Shown here: positions 34,646 through 44,073 of the stretch, piece by piece
Numbering within the stretch: position 1 is the stretch's first letter
How the letters are laid out: each line of letters opens with the position of its first letter
NCBI GenBank assembly: GCA_027214125.1
Contig: JAPWHF010000015.1
Coordinates: forward strand, 19,112 to 83,111
DNA length: 64,000 bases
Origin: Zoogloeaceae bacterium G21618-S1
GTDB taxonomy: Bacteria > Pseudomonadota > Gammaproteobacteria > Burkholderiales > Rhodocyclaceae
Reading direction: 5' to 3'
Program-made: the position numbers and the translations under genes
The notes under the pieces: generated by a model
Told to the model about the DNA's origin: nothing
Databases searched by the model: none
Seen by the model: the letters and a program-made list of their open reading frames with translations, nothing else

Positions 34646-37411
34646 TTGAACATCTTCCTGTCCTACGCCTCGGACTACCGCGAGATCGCCGACGACATGT
34701 GTTGCCGGCTGCAGGCGGCCGGGCACGAGGTGTTTTTTGACCGCGAAGACCTGCCCGCCGGCGCGAGCTTTGACGACCGCATCCGCGAGGCCATCGACGC
34801 CTGCGAGCTGTTCATCTTCCTGGTCTCGCCAGCCGCCGTCGCGGACGGCCACTACACCCGCACCGAACTGAAGATCGTCAGCCGCAAATGGCCGACGCCG
34901 GGTTGGCATGTGTTGCCGGTGGTGGTCACGCCCACGCCGCTGGACACCATCCCGGCCTACCTGCGCGCGCTCACCCTGATGCAGGCCGAAGGCAACCTGA
35001 CCGCCGAAGTCGTGCTCGAAGTGCAAGAGCGGGTGCGCCAACACGCCGCGCCCGACGACATCCCGCCCACACCGCCCAAAGTCGATCCCGGCAGCGTGCG
35101 CTACCAGTCGGTGCAGCTACGCTTCAGCCTCGACGGCACCGGCAGCTACACCCTGGCCGTGCCGGCCTCCCCGGCCGGCGAGCAGCCCGCCGCCAGCCTG
35201 CCGCTCGACACCGCTGCGCTGGAACACGGCCTGTGGCAGGCGGCCCGGCCGATTGCCGGGTCAGCGCGCCGCGCAACCAGCGACGGCACGATCGACGCCT
35301 TGCTGCCGGCCGGCGCCAATGCCCGCCAGATCGGTCAGAAACTCTACGCCGCCCTGTTCGACTCACCGCTGCGCGCCTGCCTTGAAGAAAACCTGCGCAG
35401 CGTCGACCCGCAGCGCGGCAACGGCCTGCGCTTTGTCATCAATACCACCGACGCGCCCGAGCTCGCCCGCCTGCCCTGGGAGTTCCTGTACAGCCCGGCC
35501 AAGGACGATTTTCTGTTCTCCGACCGCATGCTGCCCGTGGTGCGCTGGCTCGATGTCGATGCGGCCGCGCCGACGCTCACCGTCGAACCGCCGCTGCGCC
35601 TGCTCATCGCCATCGCCTCGCCGACCGACCGACCCGGCCTCGAAGTGGGCGAGGAGATCGCGCATCTCGACACCGCGCTGGCCGAGCTCACCGACCGCGG
35701 AGTCATACAAACCGTGCGCCTCGATCACGCCACGCTCGAACGGCTCGACAACGCCTTGCTCGAACACCGCCCGCATGTGCTGCACTTCATCGGCCACGGC
35801 GATTTTGTCGACGACGAAGGCGTGCTGGTGCTCGAGTCGGACACCGCCCCCGGCACCGCCGACGCCATTGCCGGCCGGCAGCTCGCCGTGCTGCTGCGCA
35901 ACCACCTCACCTCGCTACGGCTGGTCTTCCTCAACAGCTGCATGGGCGCCACCGCTTCGGCCCGCGACCCCTTCGGTGGCATGGCGCAAAGCCTGATCCG
36001 GCGCGGTATTCCGGCCGTCATCGCGATGCAGTTTCCGGTGCCCGACGGCGCCGCGGTGGCGATGGCCCGCCACTTTTACCGCTACCTCGCCGCTGGCCAG
36101 CCGGTGGACGCGGCACTCACCTCCACCCGCGCCTTTCTGTATGCGCGCGGCTACGCGGTCGAATGGGGTGCCCCGGCGCTGCACATGCGCACGCCGGATG
36201 GCCGCCTGTTCGACCTTGCGCCGGCCACGCACGAGCACGCCGATGTCCCGGTCCTACGACACGCGGCACCGGCGTCGGCGCCGCCACCGGTCGCGCCCAC
36301 CGCTGCCGCACCAGTGGCATCACGCGGCAACGGCGCGCGTATCGGCGTGGTGATCGGTGTACTGGCGCTGCTCGGTGGCGGCGCCTGGTTCGCGCTGCAA
36401 TCGGGCGAGCACAGCGCGCCGACGCCGGTTGAAGTGGCGCCCGTGCCGGTGCCAACGCCCCCGCCCACCGACCCGATCGTCATCCGCCCAAAACCTGAGC
36501 CGCTGCCACCGCCCACGCCGGTCGCACCGACCATCGTCAGTCCCGAGCCACCCACGCCGATCGATGGCGAACCCACCGCCCTTCCCTCGCCCGCCCCGAG
36601 CAGCGCCGCGGCGATGGCGCTCATCCGGCTACGCGACGGCGATGCCGTCGGCGGCACGGCCCTGCTGTCGCAGGCGCTCGACACAGACCCCGCCGCGCTA
36701 TCGCTCGACCGTCTCGGCGCGCAAGCGCATGCCGAACTGGCCGATGCCCTGGCGCGCAGCGCCGAACAGCGTTTTTCGGCAGGCGACTTCGATGCCGGCC
36801 AAATGGCCCTGTCAACGCTTGAACGCATGGCCCCCTTCGACCCCGCCGTCGAGGCCGCGCTGATGCAGCGCCTCGCGCCGTGGATGGCCATGGCCGCACC
36901 GGGTGTCGGCCTGGAGCCGGCCGCCGGCGCTTCAGACGACGCGCCGGTACGCTACACCGTGCGCCGCGGCGACACGCTGTGGAGCATCGCCCGCCGTGTG
37001 ACCGGCGACGGCCGCAACTGGCGCGAGATGGTCGCCTACAACAATCGACTGGCCGAGATCGGGCTGGGCGGACAGGTGATTGCCGATCCGCATCGCATCG
37101 TGCCCGGACAATTGATCTCGGTGCCCGACATTCTCGAACTACGCGCCGGCCGCACCGCCTACCGCATCACCGGCGACAATCCGCTCCAGCGGCTTCCGCC
37201 GCATCTGGACGGCCTCGCGCTCGGCCGGGGGCGCGCCATGGAATACCACGTCTCGCCCGGCGAATCGCTCTCGCGCATCGCCGCCCGCATTTATGGCGAC
37301 CCGGCCTTGTGGCGCAACATTTTGCACGACAACGCGCGGATGATCCGGGATCCGGATCGCATCTATCCCGGGCAAGTGCTGGTGCTCCCCTTGCTGCCCG
37401 CGGCACGATAA
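34646..37411 (+). CDS. TIR - CHAT protease - TM - LysM - LysM protein
   Basis: A 921-residue multidomain protein. Residues 1-130: TIR domain (NIFLSYASDYREIADDMC; putative NADase Glu E74 in YTRTELKIV). Residues about 255-525: CHAT caspase-like peptidase, with H384 in FIGHGD and C432 in LNSCMGA as the Cys-His dyad. Residues 565-584: one membrane helix. Residues 590-655: Pro-rich linker. Residues 769-827 and 866-915: two LysM domains (YTVRRGDTLWSIARRV; YHVSPGESLSRIAARIYGD). Thus TIR and protease face the cytoplasm and LysM the peptidoglycan. The start is TTG at 34646; no ATG fits. Confidence 0.88.
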   Translation: MNIFLSYASDYREIADDMCCRLQAAGHEVFFDREDLPAGASFDDRIREAIDACELFIFLVSPAAVADGHYTRTELKIVSRKWPTPGWHVLPVVVTPTPLDTIPAYLRALTLMQAEGNLTAEVVLEVQERVRQHAAPDDIPPTPPKVDPGSVRYQSVQLRFSLDGTGSYTLAVPASPAGEQPAASLPLDTAALEHGLWQAARPIAGSARRATSDGTIDALLPAGANARQIGQKLYAALFDSPLRACLEENLRSVDPQRGNGLRFVINTTDAPELARLPWEFLYSPAKDDFLFSDRMLPVVRWLDVDAAAPTLTVEPPLRLLIAIASPTDRPGLEVGEEIAHLDTALAELTDRGVIQTVRLDHATLERLDNALLEHRPHVLHFIGHGDFVDDEGVLVLESDTAPGTADAIAGRQLAVLLRNHLTSLRLVFLNSCMGATASARDPFGGMAQSLIRRGIPAVIAMQFPVPDGAAVAMARHFYRYLAAGQPVDAALTSTRAFLYARGYAVEWGAPALHMRTPDGRLFDLAPATHEHADVPVLRHAAPASAPPPVAPTAAAPVASRGNGARIGVVIGVLALLGGGAWFALQSGEHSAPTPVEVAPVPVPTPPPTDPIVIRPKPEPLPPPTPVAPTIVSPEPPTPIDGEPTALPSPAPSSAAAMALIRLRDGDAVGGTALLSQALDTDPAALSLDRLGAQAHAELADALARSAEQRFSAGDFDAGQMALSTLERMAPFDPAVEAALMQRLAPWMAMAAPGVGLEPAAGASDDAPVRYTVRRGDTLWSIARRVTGDGRNWREMVAYNNRLAEIGLGGQVIADPHRIVPGQLISVPDILELRAGRTAYRITGDNPLQRLPPHLDGLALGRGRAMEYHVSPGESLSRIAARIYGDPALWRNILHDNARMIRDPDRIYPGQVLVLPLLPAAR

Positions 37412-37501
37412 GCTCGAGCTGCATCGCACACTCAAGTCGGATGGATTTACGCCGTAGCCATGACATTGCCCTAAAACCGGTACACCCAGGACCGCGCCCT
37501 C

Positions 37502-38647
37502 ATGGAAGCCACTGACGACACGCCGACCGACGCCGGCCCGATGCTCGACCCGGTCAAGATCGCCGCCCCGTGGATGGACGAGCGATCCCACACGATGCTG
37601 CGCGAGTTCTTCCGCGTCGGCGTCAAATCGCGCTGCGTGCTGGTCGAACCGGAACGCGCACAGGCCATCCTGATCGATCTCGACCGCGGCGACGCCACCC
37701 GCCGGCTGCAAGACGCGCACCAGCGCTGGCCGAATGTGCCGATCATCGAGCTGAGTGTGAATCACACCAACGAAGCATTGTTCGTACGCAAGCCGATTCG
37801 CGCCAAAGGCATGGCCCGTGCGTTGCTCAGCGTACGACGACGCCTGCGCCTGAGCGACGACCCGGTCGCCGAGTCGGTCTCCGCGCCCGCATCCGAGGCC
37901 ACCGGTGCACACGACGCGACTGGCGGCGTCGAAGACGACAGCGCCAGTCTGTTGATGGGCACCGCCCACGATGTCGACGCCACCGACCCCGACAGCTGGG
38001 CACGCGCCTGCTACGCACCGGAAGACTTCCTGCAAGGCCATCTGCAAGCGGCCGCGGCTCAGGCCGACGCCAGCGGCCGTGCGGTATCGATGCGTGGCGT
38101 GTGGGGCACCTGGATCATCCCGCCCGGCAACGGCGCCATCCATGTCAACATGGCGGACCGCCCACTGCGCTCGCTGTGCGTGGTCAGCATGGCGGCGAAG
38201 GAAGTGCGCCTCACCCCGGTCGCTGCCGACATCGACATCACCTGCGCACCGGATTTCATCTCCCGCGACGCCTTGCTATGGAAAGTGGCGCTATGGACCG
38301 CCCGCGGCCGCGTGCCACACGGCACGCCACTCGATCAGCCGGTGTATCTGAAACACTGGCCCGATCTCAACGCCCTCACCCCGCTACCCCAGGCGCTGCG
38401 CATGGCGGCGCTGTGGCTCAACCACCCGCTGCCGCTGCTCGACATGGCCGAGCGGCTGTCGGTGCCACAGCGCAATGTGTTCAGCTTTTACACCGCCTGC
38501 GCAGCAATTGGCCTCGCCGGTCCGGCGCGGCGTGCAGCCGACATCCTCATCGACGCCCCCGACCTCACGCCTTCGACAATGCAGCGCTTGGTGGCCCGGC
38601 TGACAGGAAGACTCGGCCTGGGGCCGGTGGCCGAATCGGCGACCTAG
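37502..38647 (+). CDS. hypothetical protein with receiver-like N-terminus
   Basis: A 381-residue protein, family not recognised. Residues about 28-118 resemble a degenerate receiver fold (VGVKSRCVLVEPERAQAILI, NVPIIELSV, LFVRKPIRAKGMARALL) with the switch Lys but no obvious phospho-acceptor Asp pocket. A linker follows; the C-terminal part has SMRGVWGTWIIPPGNGAIHV and a helical segment (LPLLDMAERLSVPQRNVFSFYTACAAIGLAG) that looks winged-helix-like. It lies between the TIR-CHAT gene (90 bp upstream) and the convergent c-di-GMP gene, suggesting a signalling role. Confidence 0.6.
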   Translation: MEATDDTPTDAGPMLDPVKIAAPWMDERSHTMLREFFRVGVKSRCVLVEPERAQAILIDLDRGDATRRLQDAHQRWPNVPIIELSVNHTNEALFVRKPIRAKGMARALLSVRRRLRLSDDPVAESVSAPASEATGAHDATGGVEDDSASLLMGTAHDVDATDPDSWARACYAPEDFLQGHLQAAAAQADASGRAVSMRGVWGTWIIPPGNGAIHVNMADRPLRSLCVVSMAAKEVRLTPVAADIDITCAPDFISRDALLWKVALWTARGRVPHGTPLDQPVYLKHWPDLNALTPLPQALRMAALWLNHPLPLLDMAERLSVPQRNVFSFYTACAAIGLAGPARRAADILIDAPDLTPSTMQRLVARLTGRLGLGPVAESAT

Positions 38648-38792
38648 CGTGTGTACAGTGCGGGTGTTGGCCGACGCGTAGCCGCCACCCGCGCAGCGCG
38701 CGCAACGCATTGATGTGGGGCGGCCGCGCATGCCCGCCGGCGGCGGTCGCCCCCCATCGCCACCGCTGCCCCCGCAAAACGGTGACAACGCC

Positions 38793-41700
38793 TCAGATGG
38801 CTGGTTCGCCGCCTGTCACACCATGGACGATGAAGGCCCGCGCCGCAGCCTCGGGCAACGGCCGGCTGAAGTAGTAGCCCTGCATCACGTCGCAGTCGAG
38901 GTTGTCCAGATAGCTTGCCTGCGCCGCGGTCTCGACCCCTTCGGCGACCACGCTCAGGCCCAGGGTATGCGCCAGACGAATCGTGGCCGCACAGATGGCG
39001 GCGTCGTTCGGGTCGGTCTCGATGTCGATCACGAAGGTGCGGTCGAGCTTGAGACAATCGATGGGCAGCAACTTGAGGTAGGCGAGCGAGGAGTAGCCGG
39101 TGCCGAAATCGTCGATCGACAGACCAATGCCGATCGCCTTGAGCGCGCGCAGGATTTCCACCGTACGCGCCGGGTCTTCCATGGCCACGCTCTCGGTGAT
39201 CTCCATCTCAAGCCGCGCTGGCGGAATGCCACTTTCCTCCAGCGCGCGTTGCACCTGCTGCGGTAAGGCCGGGTTGCGTAGCTGACGGGCCGACAGATTG
39301 ACCGACATGCTCAGATTGCACAGCCCCTCGTCGCGCCAGCCCCGCAGCGTCTGGCAGGCGGAGTGAAGTGCCCACTCGCCGATCGCGCCGATCAGTCCGG
39401 TCTCTTCGGCCAGCGGAATGAACCGCCCCGGCGGAATCAAGGCGCCATCGGGCTGCTGCCAGCGGATCAGGGCTTCAAAGCCGAGCAGGCGCCGGCTGGC
39501 CGCTTCGATCTTGGGCTGATAATGGAGCACGAATTCGCCGTTCTGGAGCGCCCGGCGCATATCGGCCTCCATGCGCAGGCGCTCGTCGGCGGCCTCGGTC
39601 ATGGCCGAATCAAAGAAGCGGTAGCCGTTGCGACCGGCATTCTTGGCCGAGTACATCGCGATGTCGGCATGCTTCATGAGGGTGACCCGGTCTTCGCCGT
39701 CATCCGGGAAGACCGCGATGCCGACCGAGGCCGAGGGGGTGACTTGCTGATGCTCCAGCATCAGTGGTTCGGCCAGGGTCTCGAACAGTTCAGTGACCAC
39801 CCGCACGGCGGCCGACACCGCGTGGATATTCGTGATCGCGAGCACAAACTCATCCCCGCCAGGGCGTGCCACGATATCGCTTTCCCGCGCATTCATACGC
39901 AAACGATCGGCGATCGTGACCAGGAAGTCGTCGCCCAGCGCATGGCCCAGCGAGTCGTTGATGGCCTTGAAGTTGTCCATATCGACGAACAGCAGCGCCA
40001 ACTTGCTGCCATTGCGGCGCGCGTCGGCAATCGACTGGTCGAGACGAGACTCCAGCGTATAGCGGTTGTCCAGACCGGTCAGTGCATCCTGATGGGCAAG
40101 CCGCTCGACCGCTTCCATTGCCCGTTTATGCTCGGTGACATCGGTGTAGATGGTGACAAAACCGTTGCCTGGCAGCGGCAAGCCGCGGATCTCCAGCACC
40201 GTGCCATCGGGGCGGGCGCGTTCGAACACATGCGGCTCCAGCCGGGCCGCACGCACCATCAGTTCCTTGACCTTGGCCTCCACATCGCAGGGGCCGTATT
40301 CTCCTCGCTCCGCATTGAAGCGGAACAGCGATTCGAGCGTGACGGGTGTCCGGGCCAGCAGCGCATCCGGGAAACCGAGCAAGCGCTTGAAGTGGTCGTT
40401 GGCGGCGACCAGATGCATGTCGCCATCGAACAGCGACACGCCGCCAGGAATGTTGTCGACCAAAGTGCGGAAGATCGCATTGCGGGTGCGCAGCTCCTGC
40501 TCGACCTGCATGTGATCGGTGATGTCGGTGTAGGTCGTGATGAAGCCGACCACCGCACCGTCGATGCTCATCGGCTGGCCTTCAACCAGATGCGTGCGGC
40601 CGTTGGGCCGGCTGCGGGTAAAGCGGTGGTGCTCAAAACGCAAGGCCTGCGCCCGGCGTGCCTGCACATAGGTTTCGGGATCGCCGGGCCCGTACTCGCC
40701 ACGCGCGGCGGGCACCCGGATCAGGTCTTCGAAAGGCACATCGCGATAAACCGCGGCTTGGGGCAATTCCAGTACATCCACGAATTTGTCGTTCCAGTGT
40801 TTCAACCGCAAATGCTCGTCAAACACCGAAATACCCTGCGGCAACTGGGCAAGCACGGCCTGCAGGTAAGCGCTGCGGCGCTTGAGCGCCGACTCCATCC
40901 GCCGACGCTCGGTGACATCGGTATAGACACTCACAAAGCCGCCGCCGGGCAAGGGCGCACCGCGCACCTCCAGCACCGTGCCATCGGGCCGGGTCCGCTC
41001 CATGGCGTGGTAAGTCGGGTGGCGCGCCAGTTCCAGCATTTCAGCCACTTTGGCCTCGACATCCACCTCGCCATACTCGCCATGTTCGGCGTTGTAGCGG
41101 ATCACCTCTGAGAAATGCGGCTGCTTGATCGCCAACGCCTTGGGGAATCCGACCAGCTTCAGGACTTCGTCGTTGTGCAGCACCATGTCCAGCTTGGCAT
41201 CGAACACTGTCACGCCACTGGGAATGTTGTCGACCAGAGTCTGCAGCACGTCATGTTTGGCCTGCAACACGCCTTCGGCCTGCTTGCGGTCGGAAATATC
41301 GGTGTAGCTGGCGACAAAGCCGACGGTCTCGCCATCGCGCACCATCGGCATGCCTTCGACCAGATGGGTGCGCCCATTCGGGCGGGTACGCTCAAAGCGG
41401 TGCGGCCGGAACTGGAGCGCCAACGCCTTGCGTGCCTTGACCAGTTCAACCGGATCGCCGGGCCCATACTCGCCTCTCAGCGCCGGGAACATGATCAGGT
41501 CTTCAAACGGCACGCCTTCATACACGGCCGATTCCGGCAGATCGAGGACGTCCAGCACGACCCGGTTCCAGCGACGCAGCCGCAACTGGTCGTCAAACAC
41601 GGAAATGCCTTGCGGCAAGTGATCGAGAATGGTCTGCAGATCGAAGCTCTCGCGCGCCAACGCCGCTTCGGCTTTGTGGCGCTCGGTCACATCGGTATAG

Positions 41701-42134
41701 ATCGTGACGAAACCACCGTCCGGCAAGGGGGCGCCATGCACCGCCAGCACATTGCCATTCGGCCGCGTCCGTTCATAGCGATAGGGTTCCGGCTGTCGCA
41801 CACGCGCCATGACCCCTTCGACCGCAGCGTCCAGCGGCCCGTCGCCGTACTCGCCGCGCTCTGCGTTGTAGCGCACAAGCGCTTCGAGCGATATCGAACC
41901 GCGCGCCAGCAAATCCGCCGGCAGGTCCATCAAGTCGAGCAGGGCGGCATTGTGCAAGGTGACGTTGAGTGAGGCGTCGACCAGGGTCACCCCGGCCGGC
42001 AGGTGATTGAGCACAGCTTCGTACCGAGCGCACTTCGCTCTGAGCGCGTTCAATTCCTGCCGTCGGCACACCGCCCAGCCGAACGCCACCAGCCCCAGCG
42101 CAAGGACGACCACCGCGAGCACCAAAACCGTCAA
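38793..42134 (-). CDS. PAS(x5)-GGDEF-EAL membrane-anchored c-di-GMP enzyme
   Basis: About 1113 residues. One N-terminal membrane helix (VLVLAVVVLALGLVAFGWAV), five PAS domains of about 120 residues each in an A-B-A-B-A pattern, then GGDEF (759-763, with inhibitory-site RESD five residues before) and EAL (887-889, with NLSARQL, MEITES, DDFGTGYSS, LKLDRTF and AEGVET all intact). Both cyclase and phosphodiesterase sites look active. The TTG at 42134 is chosen because AGGAGG lies 6 bases upstream; the open frame extends five codons further. Its start is about 107 bp from the end of the TIR gene. Confidence 0.93.
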   Translation of the reverse strand: MTVLVLAVVVLALGLVAFGWAVCRRQELNALRAKCARYEAVLNHLPAGVTLVDASLNVTLHNAALLDLMDLPADLLARGSISLEALVRYNAERGEYGDGPLDAAVEGVMARVRQPEPYRYERTRPNGNVLAVHGAPLPDGGFVTIYTDVTERHKAEAALARESFDLQTILDHLPQGISVFDDQLRLRRWNRVVLDVLDLPESAVYEGVPFEDLIMFPALRGEYGPGDPVELVKARKALALQFRPHRFERTRPNGRTHLVEGMPMVRDGETVGFVASYTDISDRKQAEGVLQAKHDVLQTLVDNIPSGVTVFDAKLDMVLHNDEVLKLVGFPKALAIKQPHFSEVIRYNAEHGEYGEVDVEAKVAEMLELARHPTYHAMERTRPDGTVLEVRGAPLPGGGFVSVYTDVTERRRMESALKRRSAYLQAVLAQLPQGISVFDEHLRLKHWNDKFVDVLELPQAAVYRDVPFEDLIRVPAARGEYGPGDPETYVQARRAQALRFEHHRFTRSRPNGRTHLVEGQPMSIDGAVVGFITTYTDITDHMQVEQELRTRNAIFRTLVDNIPGGVSLFDGDMHLVAANDHFKRLLGFPDALLARTPVTLESLFRFNAERGEYGPCDVEAKVKELMVRAARLEPHVFERARPDGTVLEIRGLPLPGNGFVTIYTDVTEHKRAMEAVERLAHQDALTGLDNRYTLESRLDQSIADARRNGSKLALLFVDMDNFKAINDSLGHALGDDFLVTIADRLRMNARESDIVARPGGDEFVLAITNIHAVSAAVRVVTELFETLAEPLMLEHQQVTPSASVGIAVFPDDGEDRVTLMKHADIAMYSAKNAGRNGYRFFDSAMTEAADERLRMEADMRRALQNGEFVLHYQPKIEAASRRLLGFEALIRWQQPDGALIPPGRFIPLAEETGLIGAIGEWALHSACQTLRGWRDEGLCNLSMSVNLSARQLRNPALPQQVQRALEESGIPPARLEMEITESVAMEDPARTVEILRALKAIGIGLSIDDFGTGYSSLAYLKLLPIDCLKLDRTFVIDIETDPNDAAICAATIRLAHTLGLSVVAEGVETAAQASYLDNLDCDVMQGYYFSRPLPEAAARAFIVHGVTGGEPAI

Positions 42135-42241
42135 GAACCACCTCCTCAATCACGTCGTCGCAACACCGCCGGATCTCAAGAGCGGACTGAATGCGGCCCT
42201 ACTACTAACGGCGTCGATTGAAGAATCTTTTGGCTTCGGAC

Positions 42242-43210
42242 TCAATGCCGTCGCACAAGCACCGAGCGCTCTCGCGCACCGCTGCGCGGATCGACCACGG
42301 TCGCGTCGATGCGGTTGCCATCGCTGGAGATCGAAAAGCTGGCATGCAGCTCGATACCGTTGAGCCAATACACGGTCTGGCCGCGCAAACCGCTGACCGT
42401 ACCGCGCCCCTCGACCACGCCGTCGGCCGTCATGCCGCGGACCTGAAACGCACTGCCCTGCTGCGCCACCTGCAACTCACCGCCGTCTTCATCACGCCAG
42501 AAGCCGGTCAGATCCACCGCCGTCTCGCGCCGACGGGTATCTGGCACCACGGGGCTCGGCGGGGGCGCCACCTCGGCCGGCACGGTGTAGGTCACATCGG
42601 GCGGTGTCGGCACCCCGCCTTGCTCCTCGGCAAACAGCCCGATCAGCCCCAACCCGATCACACCGATCACGGTCCATTTGACCCAGCCGCCCTTGGCCGG
42701 CGGCGGGGGCGGGGGTGGCACAGGATCGGGTTCGGGGTCAGGCGTGAGTTCGAGCACCTTGCGCAAGGTGTCGACCAGTTGCGAGACATCGTAGTCCCAG
42801 CGCCGGTCGGTGAGCTCGATCGCGTTACGCCGGGCCAGCAGACTCAGATCATCGGGCAAGTCGGCGGACAAGGGCATTGCCGCGCCCTCGACCAGCACCG
42901 GAATCACCCGCACACCGGTCCGATTCAAGGCCGTCGCGATCTCGATGCGGGTGTAGTCGTCAGGATTGTCCAGCCGGCGCTGACCATCCGCCCCGGTCGC
43001 GCTCAACCAGCGCGGCCCGATCACCGCCACCAGCACGCCGCAACTGGCCAGCGCGCGTTCGATCGCCTCGACAAAGTCGACGCCGGGTTCGATGGTTTCG
43101 ACATCCCGGAAGATCGGTACGCCCGACAAGTGATCACGCAAATGATCACTCAGACGGCCGGCGGCACTCTGGCTGTCCTGGCGCCGGTAGCTGACGAATA
43201 TCCCTTTCAT
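42242..43210 (-). CDS. TIR-domain membrane protein
   Basis: A 322-residue protein. Residues 1-135: TIR domain (KGIFVSYRRQDSQSAAGRLSDHL, PIFRDVETIEPGVDF, VLVAVIGPRWL, candidate catalytic E90 in DDYTRIEIATAL). A run of prolines (about 158-171) precedes a membrane helix (WTVIGVIGLGLIGLF). The C-terminal approximately 120 residues are a beta-rich domain (VDLTGFWRDEDGGELQV...GTVSGLRGQTVYWLN) resembling small lipocalin-like modules. It shares a TIR-TM-extracytoplasmic layout with the 34646 gene. Start ATG after AGGGGG. Confidence 0.87.
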   Translation of the reverse strand: MKGIFVSYRRQDSQSAAGRLSDHLRDHLSGVPIFRDVETIEPGVDFVEAIERALASCGVLVAVIGPRWLSATGADGQRRLDNPDDYTRIEIATALNRTGVRVIPVLVEGAAMPLSADLPDDLSLLARRNAIELTDRRWDYDVSQLVDTLRKVLELTPDPEPDPVPPPPPPPAKGGWVKWTVIGVIGLGLIGLFAEEQGGVPTPPDVTYTVPAEVAPPPSPVVPDTRRRETAVDLTGFWRDEDGGELQVAQQGSAFQVRGMTADGVVEGRGTVSGLRGQTVYWLNGIELHASFSISSDGNRIDATVVDPRSGARERSVLVRRH

Positions 43211-43329
43211 GCACGCCCCCTATGCATTCCTGATGTTCCGATTCTGGTTTCACCATAGCCGGATTTCCCCTGACAGGCGAGCGCTGCGGGAGCCGGTATC
43301 ATGTCGGTCTCTACCGCAGCGCCACGCCC

Positions 43330-43935
43330 ATGACTCAGCCCAATCCGCCCCACCATCTCTACGAAGACGTGCTCGCCATCCTCATCGGCAGTATCCATGT
43401 CGCCGTCGGTGTGCTGCTGTTTCGCAGTGCGGACATTCCCATGGGCGGCACGGTCGGCGTCGCCTATCTGGCGCACTATGCCTCGGGGTTCAATTTCGGC
43501 ACCCTGTTCTTTCTCATCAACCTGCCCTTCTATGTGCTCGCCTGGCGCGGCATGGGGCGCGCGTTCACGATCAAGACCTTTGCCGCGGTCGCCTCCCTCT
43601 CCGTCTTGAGCGAGTGGCTGCCGACGCTGATCCATCTCGACCATATCAACGCGGTGTTTGCCGCCATCGTCGGCGGCCTGCTGGTCGGCAACGGACTCCT
43701 GGTGCTGATCCGCCATCGCGCCAGCCTGGGCGGGCTCGGGGTGCTGGCAGTGTATTTGCAGGAAACCCGCGGCTGGCGCGCCGGCACCATCCAGATGGCG
43801 ATGGATCTGGTGATTCTCGGCGCAGCGGCCTGGATCATCGGCCTGCAGGCAGCAGCCTTGTCGGTGCTGGCCTCGGCCGCGCTGAACATGGTGATCGGCG
43901 TCAATCATCGCCGAGGACGCTATCTGGGTTGTTGA
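43330..43935 (+). CDS. YitT/DUF161 family membrane protein
   Basis: A 201-residue protein with five or six membrane helices. IPMGGTVGVAYLAHYASGFNFGTLFFLINLPF and the YVLAWRGMGRAFTIKTF loop fit the YitT family; function of the family is unknown. It is divergent from the TIR gene, with 120 bp between their starts. Confidence 0.85.
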   Translation: MTQPNPPHHLYEDVLAILIGSIHVAVGVLLFRSADIPMGGTVGVAYLAHYASGFNFGTLFFLINLPFYVLAWRGMGRAFTIKTFAAVASLSVLSEWLPTLIHLDHINAVFAAIVGGLLVGNGLLVLIRHRASLGGLGVLAVYLQETRGWRAGTIQMAMDLVILGAAAWIIGLQAAALSVLASAALNMVIGVNHRRGRYLGC

Positions 43936-44073
43936 GTCGGTGCGGCTGACGTGCTACGCTGCGCGCCGGGTTGCGCTGGCGGAGCGCCCCATCTCGCGAA
44001 AGCTCACGCATCCGCTGGTATCACCACCTGTTCTTACCGACCCTCCGCGCCAGCCTTGCGAGAAGCCGCGCTC

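Noticed and set aside
39363..41111. 582-codon open frame antisense to the PAS-GGDEF-EAL gene
   Set aside because: Repeated blocks simply mirror the PAS repeats of the real gene.
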